Assembly: GCA_029215795.1 (NCBI GenBank)
Contig: JARDYH010000002.1
Coordinates: forward strand, 276,404,310-276,468,309
Direction: 5' to 3'
Source: Anniella stebbinsi
Lineage: Eukaryota; Chordata; Lepidosauria; Squamata; Anniellidae
Length of the DNA: 64,000 nt
Below, piece after piece: positions 10,785 through 21,255 of this stretch. Positions within the stretch are counted from its first letter, which is position 1; every line of letters begins with the position of its first letter. Under the pieces are notes generated by a model that saw nothing but the letters and a program-made list of their open reading frames with translations, had not been told where the DNA came from and searched no databases. A program made the translations under genes and the position numbers.

Positions 10785-12308
10785 CTAAGATGGCGGGGTC
10801 CTTCCTCCTTCTATTATATTATTATATAATTTTAATAATCTAGGTATTAAAATATCCTTAAATATTTTATAAAATTCCGGCCCCAGTCCATCAATCCCCG
10901 GAGACTTACGTCCTTTTAGTTTTGCAATAATTCCCTCTATTTCTTTCTCAGTAACCAAGGCTTCCATACTCTCTTTATCTTGATCATCCAGTCTTATTTT
11001 CCAATTTCTTTCTACATATTCCTGTATCTTATCATTTGTAACCGCCTCTGATGCATATAGTTCTTTATAAAATTCCTGAAAAATTTTTAATTTATCTTTC
11101 ATTAAATTACATCTATTCCCTAATTTATCTCTAATTGTCCCTATCATATTCTTAGCCTTCTCTGACCGCGTGGATCTAGCCAGCATTTTGGAATTTCTGT
11201 TATTATATTCAAAAAAATCTCTCTTTAAATACAACAAGTTCTTCTGAACCTGTTCTAATTCTTCTGTCTCCAATTCCTTTTTCTTAGCTTGAATTAAGGC
11301 ATATAACCGCTTATCTTTAGTCTCCCTTAATCTATCCTCTAGTCTCCTTATCTCTTCTTCAACGTTTTTATTACGTACTTCCTGTTGCTTTTTAAGTGTG
11401 GACATTTCCCTAATACACATCCCTCTTATTACTGCTTTCATTGTATCCCATAATAATCCTTGCGCATTAACTCCTTTTTCATTTATCTGCCATATTTCCT
11501 GTACTTCCTTTTTAAATTTCTCTACTATATTTTTATTTTTAAAAATTCTTCCATCCATTCTCCATCTCTTTGCTTGTTTATAATCCTTCTTCCTCTTCAT
11601 CTCCATCGACATTAATGCATGGTCAGTGATCTTTATTACTCCTATATCGCAATCTATTAAATTTGATAGCATATTCTTTGATATAAATATATAATCAATC
11701 CTTGAATAACTCTTAAATCTAGGTGAGTAAAAGGTATATTTCCTCTCTTCTCCTTTTAATACTCTCCATACATCCCTTAATTCTTTCCCCTCCATTAATT
11801 TAGCTAATTCCGTCTTCCCCCCACCTCTAGCATCTCTAATAATATTATCCCTATCTTTCCCTTTATGAATTACCATATTAAAATCTCCTGCCATCACAAT
11901 ATTTTTGTTCCCTAAATCTCCCCCCATATCAAACACTTCTTTAAAGAATTCCATTTGATTCCCATTTGGAGTATAGACATTAATCAACACAAATTCTTCC
12001 CCTTCCATCGTACAGTAGATTATAAGGATCCTTCCATTCTTATCTTTCTTTACACTTTGAATGTCAATACCACATTTCTTCGAGATTATGGTTGCCACAC
12101 CTCTCGCTTTGGAAGTACCACATGACTTTTCATACACTCCTATTTCCCTCATTCGCAACTCATTAACCCCCTCCTTTGTCTGATGAGTTTCCTGCAAGAA
12201 GATTATATCAATTTTTTCCCTTTTCAACATTGTTTCAATTCTTCGTCTTTTAACCACCGTTCCTAGCCCCTTAACATTTAACGTTGCCCATCTCAATTTA
12301 TTTTCCAT
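10785..12308 (-). CDS. L1 ORF2, N-terminal part: endonuclease
   Basis: A frame of 507 codons carrying the APE-type endonuclease that nicks target DNA. Motifs in order: LNVKGL (Asn), FLQETH (Glu), INVYTPNG, MAGDFNMV (Asp/Asn), SRIDYIFIS (Asp) and ITDHALMSM (His). The linker before the RT (KLKGRKSPGIDGLGPEFYK) is also present. It stops at a TAG (10787-10785) directly after GGRTPPS. The frame continues past the stop without a shift, so a single substitution breaks ORF2 at the entrance to the RT domain. Confidence 0.92.
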   Translation of the reverse strand: MENKLRWATLNVKGLGTVVKRRRIETMLKREKIDIIFLQETHQTKEGVNELRMREIGVYEKSCGTSKARGVATIISKKCGIDIQSVKKDKNGRILIIYCTMEGEEFVLINVYTPNGNQMEFFKEVFDMGGDLGNKNIVMAGDFNMVIHKGKDRDNIIRDARGGGKTELAKLMEGKELRDVWRVLKGEERKYTFYSPRFKSYSRIDYIFISKNMLSNLIDCDIGVIKITDHALMSMEMKRKKDYKQAKRWRMDGRIFKNKNIVEKFKKEVQEIWQINEKGVNAQGLLWDTMKAVIRGMCIREMSTLKKQQEVRNKNVEEEIRRLEDRLRETKDKRLYALIQAKKKELETEELEQVQKNLLYLKRDFFEYNNRNSKMLARSTRSEKAKNMIGTIRDKLGNRCNLMKDKLKIFQEFYKELYASEAVTNDKIQEYVERNWKIRLDDQDKESMEALVTEKEIEGIIAKLKGRKSPGIDGLGPEFYKIFKDILIPRLLKLYNNIIEGGRTPPS

Positions 12309-12581
12309 CTCTTAATTTCAACCATATGTATCCATTGATCTCGGTCGGTGAACCCCATACCCCCCTTCCCCTCCCTCCCCCCACACAGACCCTCAGTATC
12401 CCCACCCCACCCCCCCTCCCTTCCCTCCCCCTACACTTACCCTCCTTTTACCCCCCTGCTCACCAGACCTCTGGGCACTGGTCCCAATTATTTTAGAACT
12501 CTTCAGGGGGGGGGAACCGGCCCAACCCTCAGAGCAAAGTCCGAACCTCCACTCCTTTACCCTTTCCCCACTGATCCCATT

Positions 12582-13574
12582 TCATTGACTAGCCCCTCCA
12601 ACCGCTCCTTCTTCTTGGACTACTTCTCCCGGATCGTTGGGATCGATTATGCCCAACTTCTCCAACAGCTGAATTCCTTGCTCACACGATGTTATTCTTT
12701 CTTGCTTCCCACACCAAGCAAATCTCAGAAATACTGGATATCCCCAATTGTACGTTATCGATTTCTTCCTCAATGCTGCTGTACATATCTTGACACTCTT
12801 CCTCCACTGGATGGTCTGCGGGGAAAGATCCTGAAAAATCTCAATTGCTGTTGCTTGAATCATTGGTTGAGGTTGTTTCCTGATTGCTTGCATCAATTTT
12901 TCTTTTTTATAATAATTTGCAAATTTAACAATTATGTCTCTTGGAAGCACTCCTCTGCCTTTGAAACCAACTCGATGCACCCGTTCAAGATCATCTTCCT
13001 CCCAGGCCCCCTCCGGAAATTGTGTTTTTAACCACGACAGAATTGTATCTCTTAAATCTTTTAAATTCTCTCTTTCTTGTTCCGGATATTTTCTTATGCG
13101 CAGATTTGCTCGTCTGTCCCGATCCTCCATAGCGATAATGCGTTGTTCATGTTGAGAAAGTTGGTCCTCATGCTTCTTGCAAGTTTCAGCCAGAGCTCTT
13201 GTGTCTGTCTGCAGCACTCCAACATCCTTCACCACTTGTGTTAAGCCCTCCATAAGTTCCTCTTGCGTGTCTTTAATGCGCTTGGCCAAGCGCTCTTCAA
13301 GCCCAACAAGCATTTTATTTATATCCACCTTTAACTCGTCCATTGGGTCTGGCTGCCCTCCTCTGGTAGTCTTTGGAATTACAACTGGGTCTGCAGTTGG
13401 AATTTTTACTGGCGACTTCTTTGCTGTCTTCTTATCTGGAATGTCTGGCATGTTTTGCTCCTCCAGACGCGTCAATCTCTGCCAGGTACGATCCGAACCG
13501 CGCTCTTTTGAGGATCTTACCCAGGCTGGGGTGGGAGCAGAAGATTTCTTCTGTCGTCCCTCCTTCTTTCTCAT
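12582..13574 (-). CDS. L1 ORF1 protein (RNA-binding chaperone)
   Basis: An uninterrupted frame of 330 codons. The N-terminal third is basic and Ser/Pro/Lys-rich. Residues about 75-150 have heptad-like leucines and charges (MLVGLEERLAKRIKDTQEEL onward), predicting the coiled coil that trimerises ORF1p. An RRM follows, with RRANLRIRKYPE and then DIIVKFANYYKKEKLM. The C-terminal domain ends near AAWCGK-like FLRFAWCGKQERI and LLEKLGI. The family role is binding L1 RNA in the ribonucleoprotein. The start is the first ATG after the 5' UTR. It looks intact and could in principle be translated. Confidence 0.9.
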   Translation of the reverse strand: MRKKEGRQKKSSAPTPAWVRSSKERGSDRTWQRLTRLEEQNMPDIPDKKTAKKSPVKIPTADPVVIPKTTRGGQPDPMDELKVDINKMLVGLEERLAKRIKDTQEELMEGLTQVVKDVGVLQTDTRALAETCKKHEDQLSQHEQRIIAMEDRDRRANLRIRKYPEQERENLKDLRDTILSWLKTQFPEGAWEEDDLERVHRVGFKGRGVLPRDIIVKFANYYKKEKLMQAIRKQPQPMIQATAIEIFQDLSPQTIQWRKSVKICTAALRKKSITYNWGYPVFLRFAWCGKQERITSCEQGIQLLEKLGIIDPNDPGEVVQEEGAVGGASQ

Positions 13575-14363
13575 GAATTATCCCCCACCCTGTCTGCTTG
13601 TTCCACTTGTTTACGTCAGACTGGATTACAAGTTCACTGGGGATTGACTTTAATCATCTTCTCAATAATCAGTTTTATTTCCAACAGTCTCTCCCCCAGT
13701 AACCTACTCAGCCAGTCTGCCTTAAATCCTCATTTATAAGTCCATAAATCGCCTCAAATATGGCCGCTTCACTTTCGTTTCTCCTTCAAGAGCTGACGAC
13801 TCTTACAACCCCTCCTCTGTCCCTCCAGAGATCAATCAGTTCCAGAGACACTAACAGACTTTCTTTTAACAAGTTTAACCCAGGCTGGAGTGGGAATAAA
13901 GCTTCTTATAACATCACTCCTTGTTGCTCGTAAATTATCCCCTCTCTCCGTCCGTCTGGGTCCTCCTTTACTTTTTTTTTTTTTTTTTTTTTTGCCACAG
14001 CCAGTCAGCCCAAACTGCCAGTTTACTGGAGCTTGCTCATTTCAAGTCCAAAACTCTCCCCCAGTAAACTATTCAAGTGGTCTTCCTTATATCATTCGTA
14101 AAGTCAATAAATTACCTCACCGACGTCTTCCTTCTTTGTTGTTAGCTCGAAGCGCCTGGTTTCACTTTAACAACCATCAAGCTCTGTCGCTTTTCAGCTC
14201 CCGGTCGGATAATTAATCACTTCCAGCCTTTCCCTGTCAACATAACATGTCTTTATGCCTCTCTTGAGACTCTTCCGTAAGGAATTAGTGCTTAATTCAA
14301 AGCTTTTATAAGGAGCAACGAGGATCTATGACTTTACCCCGTCGCGTTCATAGCCACGCCCCC

Positions 14364-14897
14364 TGTGTGTGTGTTTGTGTCTTGATGGGGTGGGGGATCC
14401 TTTGTCATAAATACATCCAATAAGTGTCCAAGTCCATTGTTTCTATCTACGTACCTACCTTCCTAGGTACATTCTTGTCTATTTACTAACAAGGGTTTTT
14501 AAAAACTATTTATTACTTTAACTAGATTTTGCTCTGGGCAGCAATTCCATATTCAAAATAAAATTTGTCTAAACAATTTAGGGTTTCTTATCTCACCCAA
14601 TGGGGGGGGGGAGAGATGGCTGCTGCTCTTTATTTTTATTCTGTCAGGTGGAAGCAAGCTACTTTCATGAGCCAGCTCAATACCAGTCAGGCACCACTTC
14701 TTTGCTTGACCAATGTTGCAATCTCATTTTAAGCTGGATGGAGGCATTCAGAAAGGGGGTAAAATCATCCTATGAAGAAACATCTGATCTGACTTTAAGT
14801 CCTATTCAAACATTTAGAAAAGGGTTTAAATAAACACATGACATCATGTTCATTAACCTTTACTCATGAAGGGTGACTTTCTGTGGATGCTCCCTAT
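14364..14897. other. Intron 1 between L1 and hAT
   Basis: TG-rich start from the split microsatellite, then CTAC/CTTC-rich and AT-rich sequence with a G run at 14601-14610. No feature beyond this. Confidence 0.4.
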
Positions 14898-15759
14898 TAG
14901 GGATGTGCACGCCCGAAAATATCATATTTTATCATTATCGGAATTTTGGACCAAAAACATTATCGTCTCCAATAATATCGTAGGTTAATCGTATCGTTTT
15001 CACAATAATTATCAGAAATCTGATATTTAATTTGCAGCCCCGTTGTGCCCTATAGAGCTGCATTTTTTTTAGAAAAAATGCCTATAACTTCTGTATTTTC
15101 AAAGTTACAGGCTTGAAACATGATCACAATGCTTATGTGGTATGCCTAAGTATGTGTATGAAATTTGAGATCGATCCCTCCAACCCTCGATTTTATATGA
15201 ATTTATTAAAGATCGTTTAAGTTCTGACAGGTCAAAAATTGCATGATCTTTCAAAAATTCATATAAAATACAGGGGTGGAGGGATTGATCTGAAATTTGG
15301 CACATATGTGTAGCAACATGTGCTAGACATGTGTATGACATTTGAGGTCGATTCCTCCAACCCTCAATTTTATATGAATTTATTAAAGATCCTGCAACTT
15401 TTTAACAGGTCTGAATGAATGCATGTGGCGAGCTATCATTCTGACCTGTCGGAACTTAAATGATCTTTAATAAATTCATATAAAATTGAGGGTTGGAGGG
15501 ATCGATCTCAAATTTCATACACATACTTAGGCATACCCCATAAGCCCTGTTACCAAGTTTCAAGCCAATAAATTTTAAAATACAGAAGTTATAGGTTTAT
15601 TTATATGGCAATCCGATAATCTGATATAATCGGGCTGAAAATTATCAGATCGGATATTTATCAGAGGTTTTCTGTCGTATCGTTATTGTTAAATGCATGC
15701 ATGATAAAGAGCATATTGTATCGTTATCGTACATTTTAATGATATGATACACATCCCTA
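14898..15759. mobile_element. hAT-type foldback MITE, 862 bp
   Basis: Termini TAGGGATGTGCAC and GATACACATCCCTA are flanked by a perfect 8-bp duplication CTCCCTAT (14890-14897 and 15760-15767). The interior is a long inverted arrangement: ATCGATCCCTCCAACCCTC...GAATTTATTAAAGATC appears at 15170-15220 and 15350-15400 and inverted at 15460-15510. Subterminal sequence is rich in CGATAAT/ATTATCG. No coding capacity. It is the same subfamily as 55044-55912, 40 kb away. Confidence 0.92.
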
Positions 15760-15767
15760 CTCCCTAT

Positions 15768-16215
15768 GTAATTCAGAACAACATTCTCAGTTAAGGTAGA
15801 GGAGGATCTCCACCGCAGAAAGAGGCCTTCCGCGAGTAGAGGACAATGAAAATGCATGAGGAGATGGTAGGGTTCTCCTCTCACATCTAGTTTAACTCTT
15901 GAGGGAGGAATTCAAGACAAACTAAAATTAGTTTGGATTTCTAAGAATCCGACCTATGGAATCTACCGCTAACTGGCATAAACACACATGGGATGGAATT
16001 CACAAAATCCAGACACCCCTTTTTCTGAATGCCTAAATTGGGCTCAGGTTCCACCATGTTTTAATGGTCACTGAATAGTGAAATCTTGGTAACTTCTCCA
16101 ACGTTCGATGCTATATGGTGAGACGTTCTTGGGCTTCCTTTAGCACCAAATCAATGTTTCATTTAAGCATAGAGAATATTCATTGAAATAACCCTACTGT
16201 ATCTTCCTCCTACAG
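15768..16215. other. End of intron 1
   Basis: Unique-looking sequence before the exon 2 acceptor. Nothing recognised. Confidence 0.4.
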
Positions 16216-16333
16216 AGTGGGATTATCCATTATCATGACTACCCAAGTGAGGAATATCAAGTTGAGACAGAGGATGGATATATACTTACGGTCTTCAGAA
16301 TACCTCATGGAAGATATAATGGTGAAAAGAAAG
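16216..16333 (+). CDS. Lipase coding exon 2
   Basis: This 118-nt exon codes for residues 41-79 plus the first base of codon 80. It contains the family signature for the start of the catalytic fold, [16 protein letters not shown], followed by RIPHGR, which is near-diagnostic for acid lipases. The acceptor is cctacag and the donor gtaatg. It enters in phase 0 and leaves in phase 1. It is 9.3 kb from exon 1 because a full-length L1 and a hAT element lie in the intron. Confidence 0.95.
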
Positions 16334-17405
16334 GTAATGTCACAGGAAAGTTTAAGTGAATCAAATAGCACCACCTCACACACACACTCACATTTTCTGA
16401 TCTAATTAGCCTGCCATAATATTTTGCTCATTTAGAGTCTGCTTTGAGATTTTCTGTTAGCATATTGTCATGGCCCAATTGCAACTGAGTCACTTTCCAG
16501 GTTTCAAAGACTCCTTTATTTTGGTAGAAAGGATACATCGCGACGGAGAGCCACCTTAGCCAAAGTGCAACTCTCTAGCCAAAGTGCAACTCTGCCTTAC
16601 CTGGGAGTGACAGTTGTTTTTAGCATGTCCTGGTCACATAGACATGGAACAACTGAGCATGTGCAAAATATTGCTTGCTAAGCAAATGCCATAGATGGCT
16701 GTTTATCACAGTGAAAATCTCTAGCTAACCACAATTGGCTGTCGGGGGCAATGGAAAAAAAGAGGAAGTTTGATCCTGCCCACAATCTTTCCTGTTTGCA
16801 TGGTGTGTGGAGGTGGGGGTTGTCTTGTGATGCACACAGAACTTTTTTTTTAATTGCTACAAAGAATTTCTCCACTGGCAGTGTGAAAAGCAGGTATATT
16901 TACACACAGTAGCATCTTAACCAATTAACAAAGACAGTTCAAAGAAAACTTCTTCATTATACCTTATCAGCAGATGGCCCATAACTCTTCTAGCAATGTC
17001 AAATTGACCTGGGTGGTCAGTCTTCCTTATCAAGCTAGCTTATTAGTCTTATACTATATCAAAAGGTATTGACAGTTAGAAATTCTAATTAAGTATTTCC
17101 TTCCAATTAAGTAGTTTAAGCATTATAGCACATTCAAGCACATACATCATTCCAATCCCATCATGCAGTTCCCTTGCAAGAACCAAACTACATACAGAGG
17201 CCTACATCCAGAGCAGGTATATCAAGGCTTGTGGCCTTGCTTTCTCAATAGAAACCGAGTGAAATTCTGGAAAAGTGAGAGAAAAAGCAAACTCCAGGGC
17301 AACTGAGTTAGGGCTTTCAATGGGTACACTAATCTGCTGCAGTGACAAGAATACTTTTTGATAATAAAACTTTGATTTTTCTCTGTCTTCCTGGACTACA
17401 TACAT
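16334..17405. other. Left part of intron 2, possible solo LTR on the minus strand
   Basis: From 16467 the minus strand ends GGCCATGACA with AATAAAG about 45 bp before that end, and the interior (16470-17150) has no coding frame; this could be the 3' end of a solo LTR. The other LTR boundary and a target duplication are not clear, so this remains weak. Confidence 0.25.
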
Positions 17406-17406
17406 C

Positions 17407-17448
<42 letters not shown>

Positions 17449-17850
17449 ATTTATTTCTTACCCACCTCTTCCTCTGGATCAAGGTGGGGAACAACATCAA
17501 ATACAAATAATATAAAATACATACAAACTGATTAAAACATATAAAACTAATACATTATTATTGAAATAATAATAAAACTCTTAAAATTCAACTAGGTAGA
17601 CCAGCTGGAAGAGATAAGTTTTTATGGCTTTCTTAAAGTCAGAGAAACTGTTAAGTTGAAAAATCTCTCCCGGCAGGCCATTCCACAGTCTGGGAGCAGA
17701 CTGGATAATGGTTGTCAGCCTAGTTTTGGCGGACTGAACTAAATTCTTCCCAGAGGACCTGAGCGTTCAGGGCAGATTGTACAGGGGAAGGTGATCCCGC
17801 AGGTAACCTGGACCCAAACCATGTAGGGCTTTAAAGGTAATGACCATCAT
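17406..17850 (-). mobile_element. L2/CR1-type LINE 3' end
   Basis: Read on the minus strand it matches the 3' end of the L2 copy at 49560-49990: CCTTTAAAGCCCTACATGG, then GAGGAAGAGGTGGGTAAGAAAT and a trinucleotide tail, here (ATC)n on the plus strand at 17406-17449. It is 5'-truncated, with frameshifts. Confidence 0.8.
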
Positions 17851-18510
17851 TAACATTAGGTGGATGACGAATTGCATTGCTGTTGAATTTTTTTCTTTCT
17901 TTCTGCATTCTGGAACAGATAAAAGTTTCTCCTTAACATTTAGGAACTTTGCTTGAAGTAAATGAAATAGTCACAATATCAAAAGGAAAGTGGTATCTAG
18001 AGAATAAAGGATGGCTGAATGGCTGCTGCTTCCATATGGTCGTGTAGACATTGCTCTATCACGTCTAAACTGAGAAACTATCTAGAAGGATCAAACGATA
18101 TGGTCACTACCAACATGAGCAGGTCATCATCGCCTTGTTGGATGCTGTGGTTCATGTTTTCTCACTGTTTAAAAAATCTACCTGGTCTCATGATCAGAGT
18201 TGAGAGCAAAAGTAGCTGACAAGACTTGTTCTTCCTTATTTGCATACTGAGCATCTTGGGGAGAGGCTCAAATAGCATTTTTTCTTGACTTAGGCTGTTA
18301 TAAAAAACCTATGTTAATTATTTGTTAAAAAGTAAAGTATTTCAGTCCTTTGACTGGGTGTTGTACAACGAATACATAGTGAGATAAACTTGTACTGTAA
18401 ACTTGTATTGTTTTCTATTGATGAAGTTCTGTGCTGTGGGACATAAAGTAGACCTGTAAAGGATTGCACAATTCAGGGGGCTCTCTTTAATATCAAGCAG
18501 GGCGAAAGTG
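17851..18510. other. Intron 2 sequence between LINE and palindrome
   Basis: No gene or repeat recognised in this stretch. Confidence 0.4.
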
Positions 18511-18518
18511 CTAATTGG

Positions 18519-20936
18519 TAGGGATGTGCACTGACCCCCCGGATCGGATCGGATAGCGGATCGGAATTGGACCTGGGGGGTCGGATCGGATCGGATCGGA
18601 TCGGAGGCTGGTCGGATCGGATCGGACCAGATGTCCGATCCGGATCGGACGCCATTTTGAATGCTTTTTCCCATAGCCAAGTATTGTTTTACAAAAACGC
18701 CTATAACTTTTTCATTTTTAAAGATAGAAGGATGAAACTTGGGCACATTGTAGACTGGTTAGGGGTAGTTATCTGTGAGAAATTTCAGAAAGATTGGTGC
18801 ATGCATTTTGTGGCAATTAATTTTTTAATAAATACCCAGGAATGCCTATAACTTTGTCATTTTTAAAGTTACACACATGAAACTTTGCCACATTGTAGGC
18901 GGTACCTTGGGACCTATGTGTGTGAAATTTCGGAAACGTAGGTGCTTGCCTTGTGTGGCAATTAATTTTAGAAAAATGGGTAGTGGTGGGGTAAATACAG
19001 TTACGCCTCCCACTTTTTTATTTTTGAAGATACAAACAGGAAACATGGGCACATTACAGGTACCACTTGGCTTGATATGTGTGTAAAATTTCAGACAGCT
19101 GGGTCCAGGCATGTGGTGGCAAGGTATTTTTGAAACAATGAGGAAAGAAACGCCTATAACTTTTTTATTTTAAAAGTTAGAAGTCTGAACATTGCTCACT
19201 TTGTAGATGGGTTAGGGGTAGATATGTGTCAGAAATTTCAGAATTATAGGTCCAGGCATTTGATGGCTATGGAATTTTTAAATTACATGTTTCAAAAAAA
19301 TTTCTACAGAGGCCAGGTCTTCCCCTCCCGCTTCCCGCGAAGAAAAGGAAACACTCTCTCATCTCGATCCCTTTTGATCCTTGCTAGTAGTATCCATTAC
19401 AGGGCTCGTGTTTCCTTTCCTACTTTCACTTATCAAGCAGAACGGCTGAGCCTAGCTGAGTTTTGCAGCCATGCGTGCAAGGAAGGATCACTCTGGTCTC
19501 GATCCCTTTGATCCTTGGTAGTATCCATTACAGGGCTCGTGTCTGCTTGAGTACAAAGTGAAAAGTGAAAGTAGGAAAGGAAACACGAGCCCTGTAATGG
19601 ATACTACTAGCAAGGATCAAAAGGGATCGAGATGAGAGAGTGTTTCCTTTTCTTCGCGGGAAGCGGGAGGGGAAGACCTGGCCTCTGTAGAAATTTTTTT
19701 GAAACATGTAATTTAAAAATTCCATAGCCATCAAATGCCTGGACCTATAATTCTGAAATTTCTGACACATATCTACCCCTAACCCATCTACAAAGTGAGC
19801 AATGTTCAGACTTCTAACTTTTAAAATAAAAAAGTTATAGGCGTTTCTTTCCTCATTGTTTCAAAAATACCTTGCCACCACATGCCTGGACCCAGCTGTC
19901 TGAAATTTTACACACATATCAAGCCAAGTGGTACCTGTAATGTGCCCATGTTTCCTGTTTGTATCTTCAAAAATAAAAAAGTGGGAGGCGTAACTGTATT
20001 TACCCCACCACTACCCATTTTTCTAAAATTAATTGCCACACAAGGCAAGCACCTACGTTTCCGAAATTTCACACACATAGGTCCCAAGGTACCGCCTACA
20101 ATGTGGCAAAGTTTCATGTGTGTAACTTTAAAAATGACAAAGTTATAGGCATTCCTGGGTATTTATTAAAAAATTAATTGCCACACAAGGCAAGCACCTA
20201 CGTTTCCGAAATTTCACACACATGGGTCCCAAGGTAGCACCTACAATGTGGCAAAGTTTCATGTGTGTAACTTTAAAAATGACAAAGTTATAGGTGTTTC
20301 TTTCCTCATTGTTTCAAAAATTAATTGCCACACAAGGAAAGCTCCAATGTTTCTGAAATTTCACACACATATCAAGGCAAGTGGTACCTGTAATGTGCCC
20401 AAGTTTCCTGTTTGTATCTTCAAAAATAAAAAAATGGGAGGCGTAACTGTATTTACCCCACTACTACCCATTTTTCTAAAAATTAATTGCCACACAAGAC
20501 AAGCACCTACGTTTCTGAAATTTCACACACATAGGTCCCAAGGTACCCCCTACAATGTGGCAAAGTTTCATGTGTGTAACTTTAAAAATGACAAAGTTAT
20601 AGGCATTCCTGGGTATTTATTAAAAAATTAATTGCCACAAAATGCATGCACCAATCTTTCTGAAATTTCTCACAGATAACTACCCCTAACCAGTCTACAA
20701 TGTGCCCAAGTTTCATCCTTCTATCTTTAAAAATGAAAAAGTTATAGGCGTTTTTGTAAAACAATACTTGGCTATGGGAAAAAGCATTCAAAATGGCGTC
20801 CGATCCGGATCGGACCTCATCGGATCGGATCGGATCGGAGGTTGTCCGGATCGGATCGGATCGGATCGGATTTTCCCGATTTTGGGTCGGATCGGATTCG
20901 GATCGTGGATCGGATCCGATCCGATGCACACCCCTA
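18519..20936. mobile_element. 2.4-kb near-perfect palindromic hAT-type foldback element
   Basis: Termini TAGGGATGTGCAC and GATGCACACCCCTA are flanked by a perfect 8-bp duplication CTAATTGG (18511-18518 and 20937-20944). Arms 18846-19432 and 19562-20148 are inverted copies centred near 19497 that appear identical or almost so, around a loop of about 130 bp which itself repeats part of the arm (GTAGTATCCATTACAGGGCTCG). The right arm is about 454 bp longer because an arm segment was duplicated (about 20149-20605). Both subterminal ends have tandem GGATC/GATCGG pentamer tracts. The arms repeat a motif CTATAACTTT...AAAG followed by TGAAACTTTGCCACATT. No protein is encoded. Confidence 0.92.
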
Positions 20937-20944
20937 CTAATTGG

Positions 20945-21056
20945 ACCAACTTCCACTGACAGTTCATGAGAAATCTGATTGTCTCCTGTCTCACTGAAAA
21001 GCCCTTGACTTAGAATATAATCAGGCAATAACAAAGCATCTCTTCCTATTTTGCAG
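20945..21056. other. End of intron 2
   Basis: Short unique stretch between the palindrome's target duplication and the exon 3 acceptor; nothing recognised. Confidence 0.4.
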
Positions 21057-21255
21057 GTCCACGGCCTGTTGTGTTTTTGCAGCATGGTGTGCTTGGAGAT
21101 GTAACCCACTGGATTGTAAATCAACCCAATAGTAGTTTGGGTTTCATATTAGCAGATGCTGGCTATGATGTTTGGCTTGGGAACAGCAGAGGAAACACAT
21201 GGTCTTCAAAACATAAGACACTGGATCCAAAAAAGAATGACTTCTGGAAATTTAG
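21057..21255 (+). CDS. Lipase coding exon 3 (oxyanion loop)
   Basis: This 199-nt exon codes for residues 80-145 plus two bases of codon 146. Motifs in order are [10 protein letters not shown] (83-92, oxyanion loop), a conserved N-glycosylation sequon NSS at 104, [20 protein letters not shown] (109-128) and FWKF (142-145). The oxyanion loop reads HGVL where the characterised relatives I recall read HGLL. The acceptor is tttgcag and the donor gtaaca. It enters in phase 1 and leaves in phase 2. Confidence 0.96.

Larger units (their letters stand above)
8326..14363 (-). mobile_element. Nearly full-length L1 retrotransposon
   Basis: About 6.04 kb on the minus strand. The 5' end is at about 14363 (GGGGGCGTGGCTATGAACGC on the minus strand), followed by a 5' UTR of about 0.79 kb, ORF1 (13574-12582), a 273-bp spacer, ORF2 (12308-8463 with one in-frame stop) and a short 3' UTR ending in an A run at 8326. 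Both flanks are TG repeats (8296-8326 and about 14364-14380), so it inserted into a (TG)n tract and the target duplication is hidden in the repeat. The wholeness of both frames suggests a young insertion. Confidence 0.93.

Noticed and set aside
16467..17150. Solo retroviral LTR
   Set aside because: Only one possible end with AATAAA; no second boundary or target duplication, so kept only as a weak note.
18541..18640. CRISPR-like short direct repeats (GGATC runs)
   Set aside because: No spacers; pentamer tandem runs at hAT ends in a vertebrate-type sequence.
18846..20148. Pairs of identical small frames on opposite strands (88 and about 70 codons)
   Set aside because: They are mirror images from the palindromic arms, not conserved proteins.
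20597..21124. 175-codon minus frame overlapping lipase exon 3
   Set aside because: It spans the palindrome end, intron and the antisense of exon 3; no domain.
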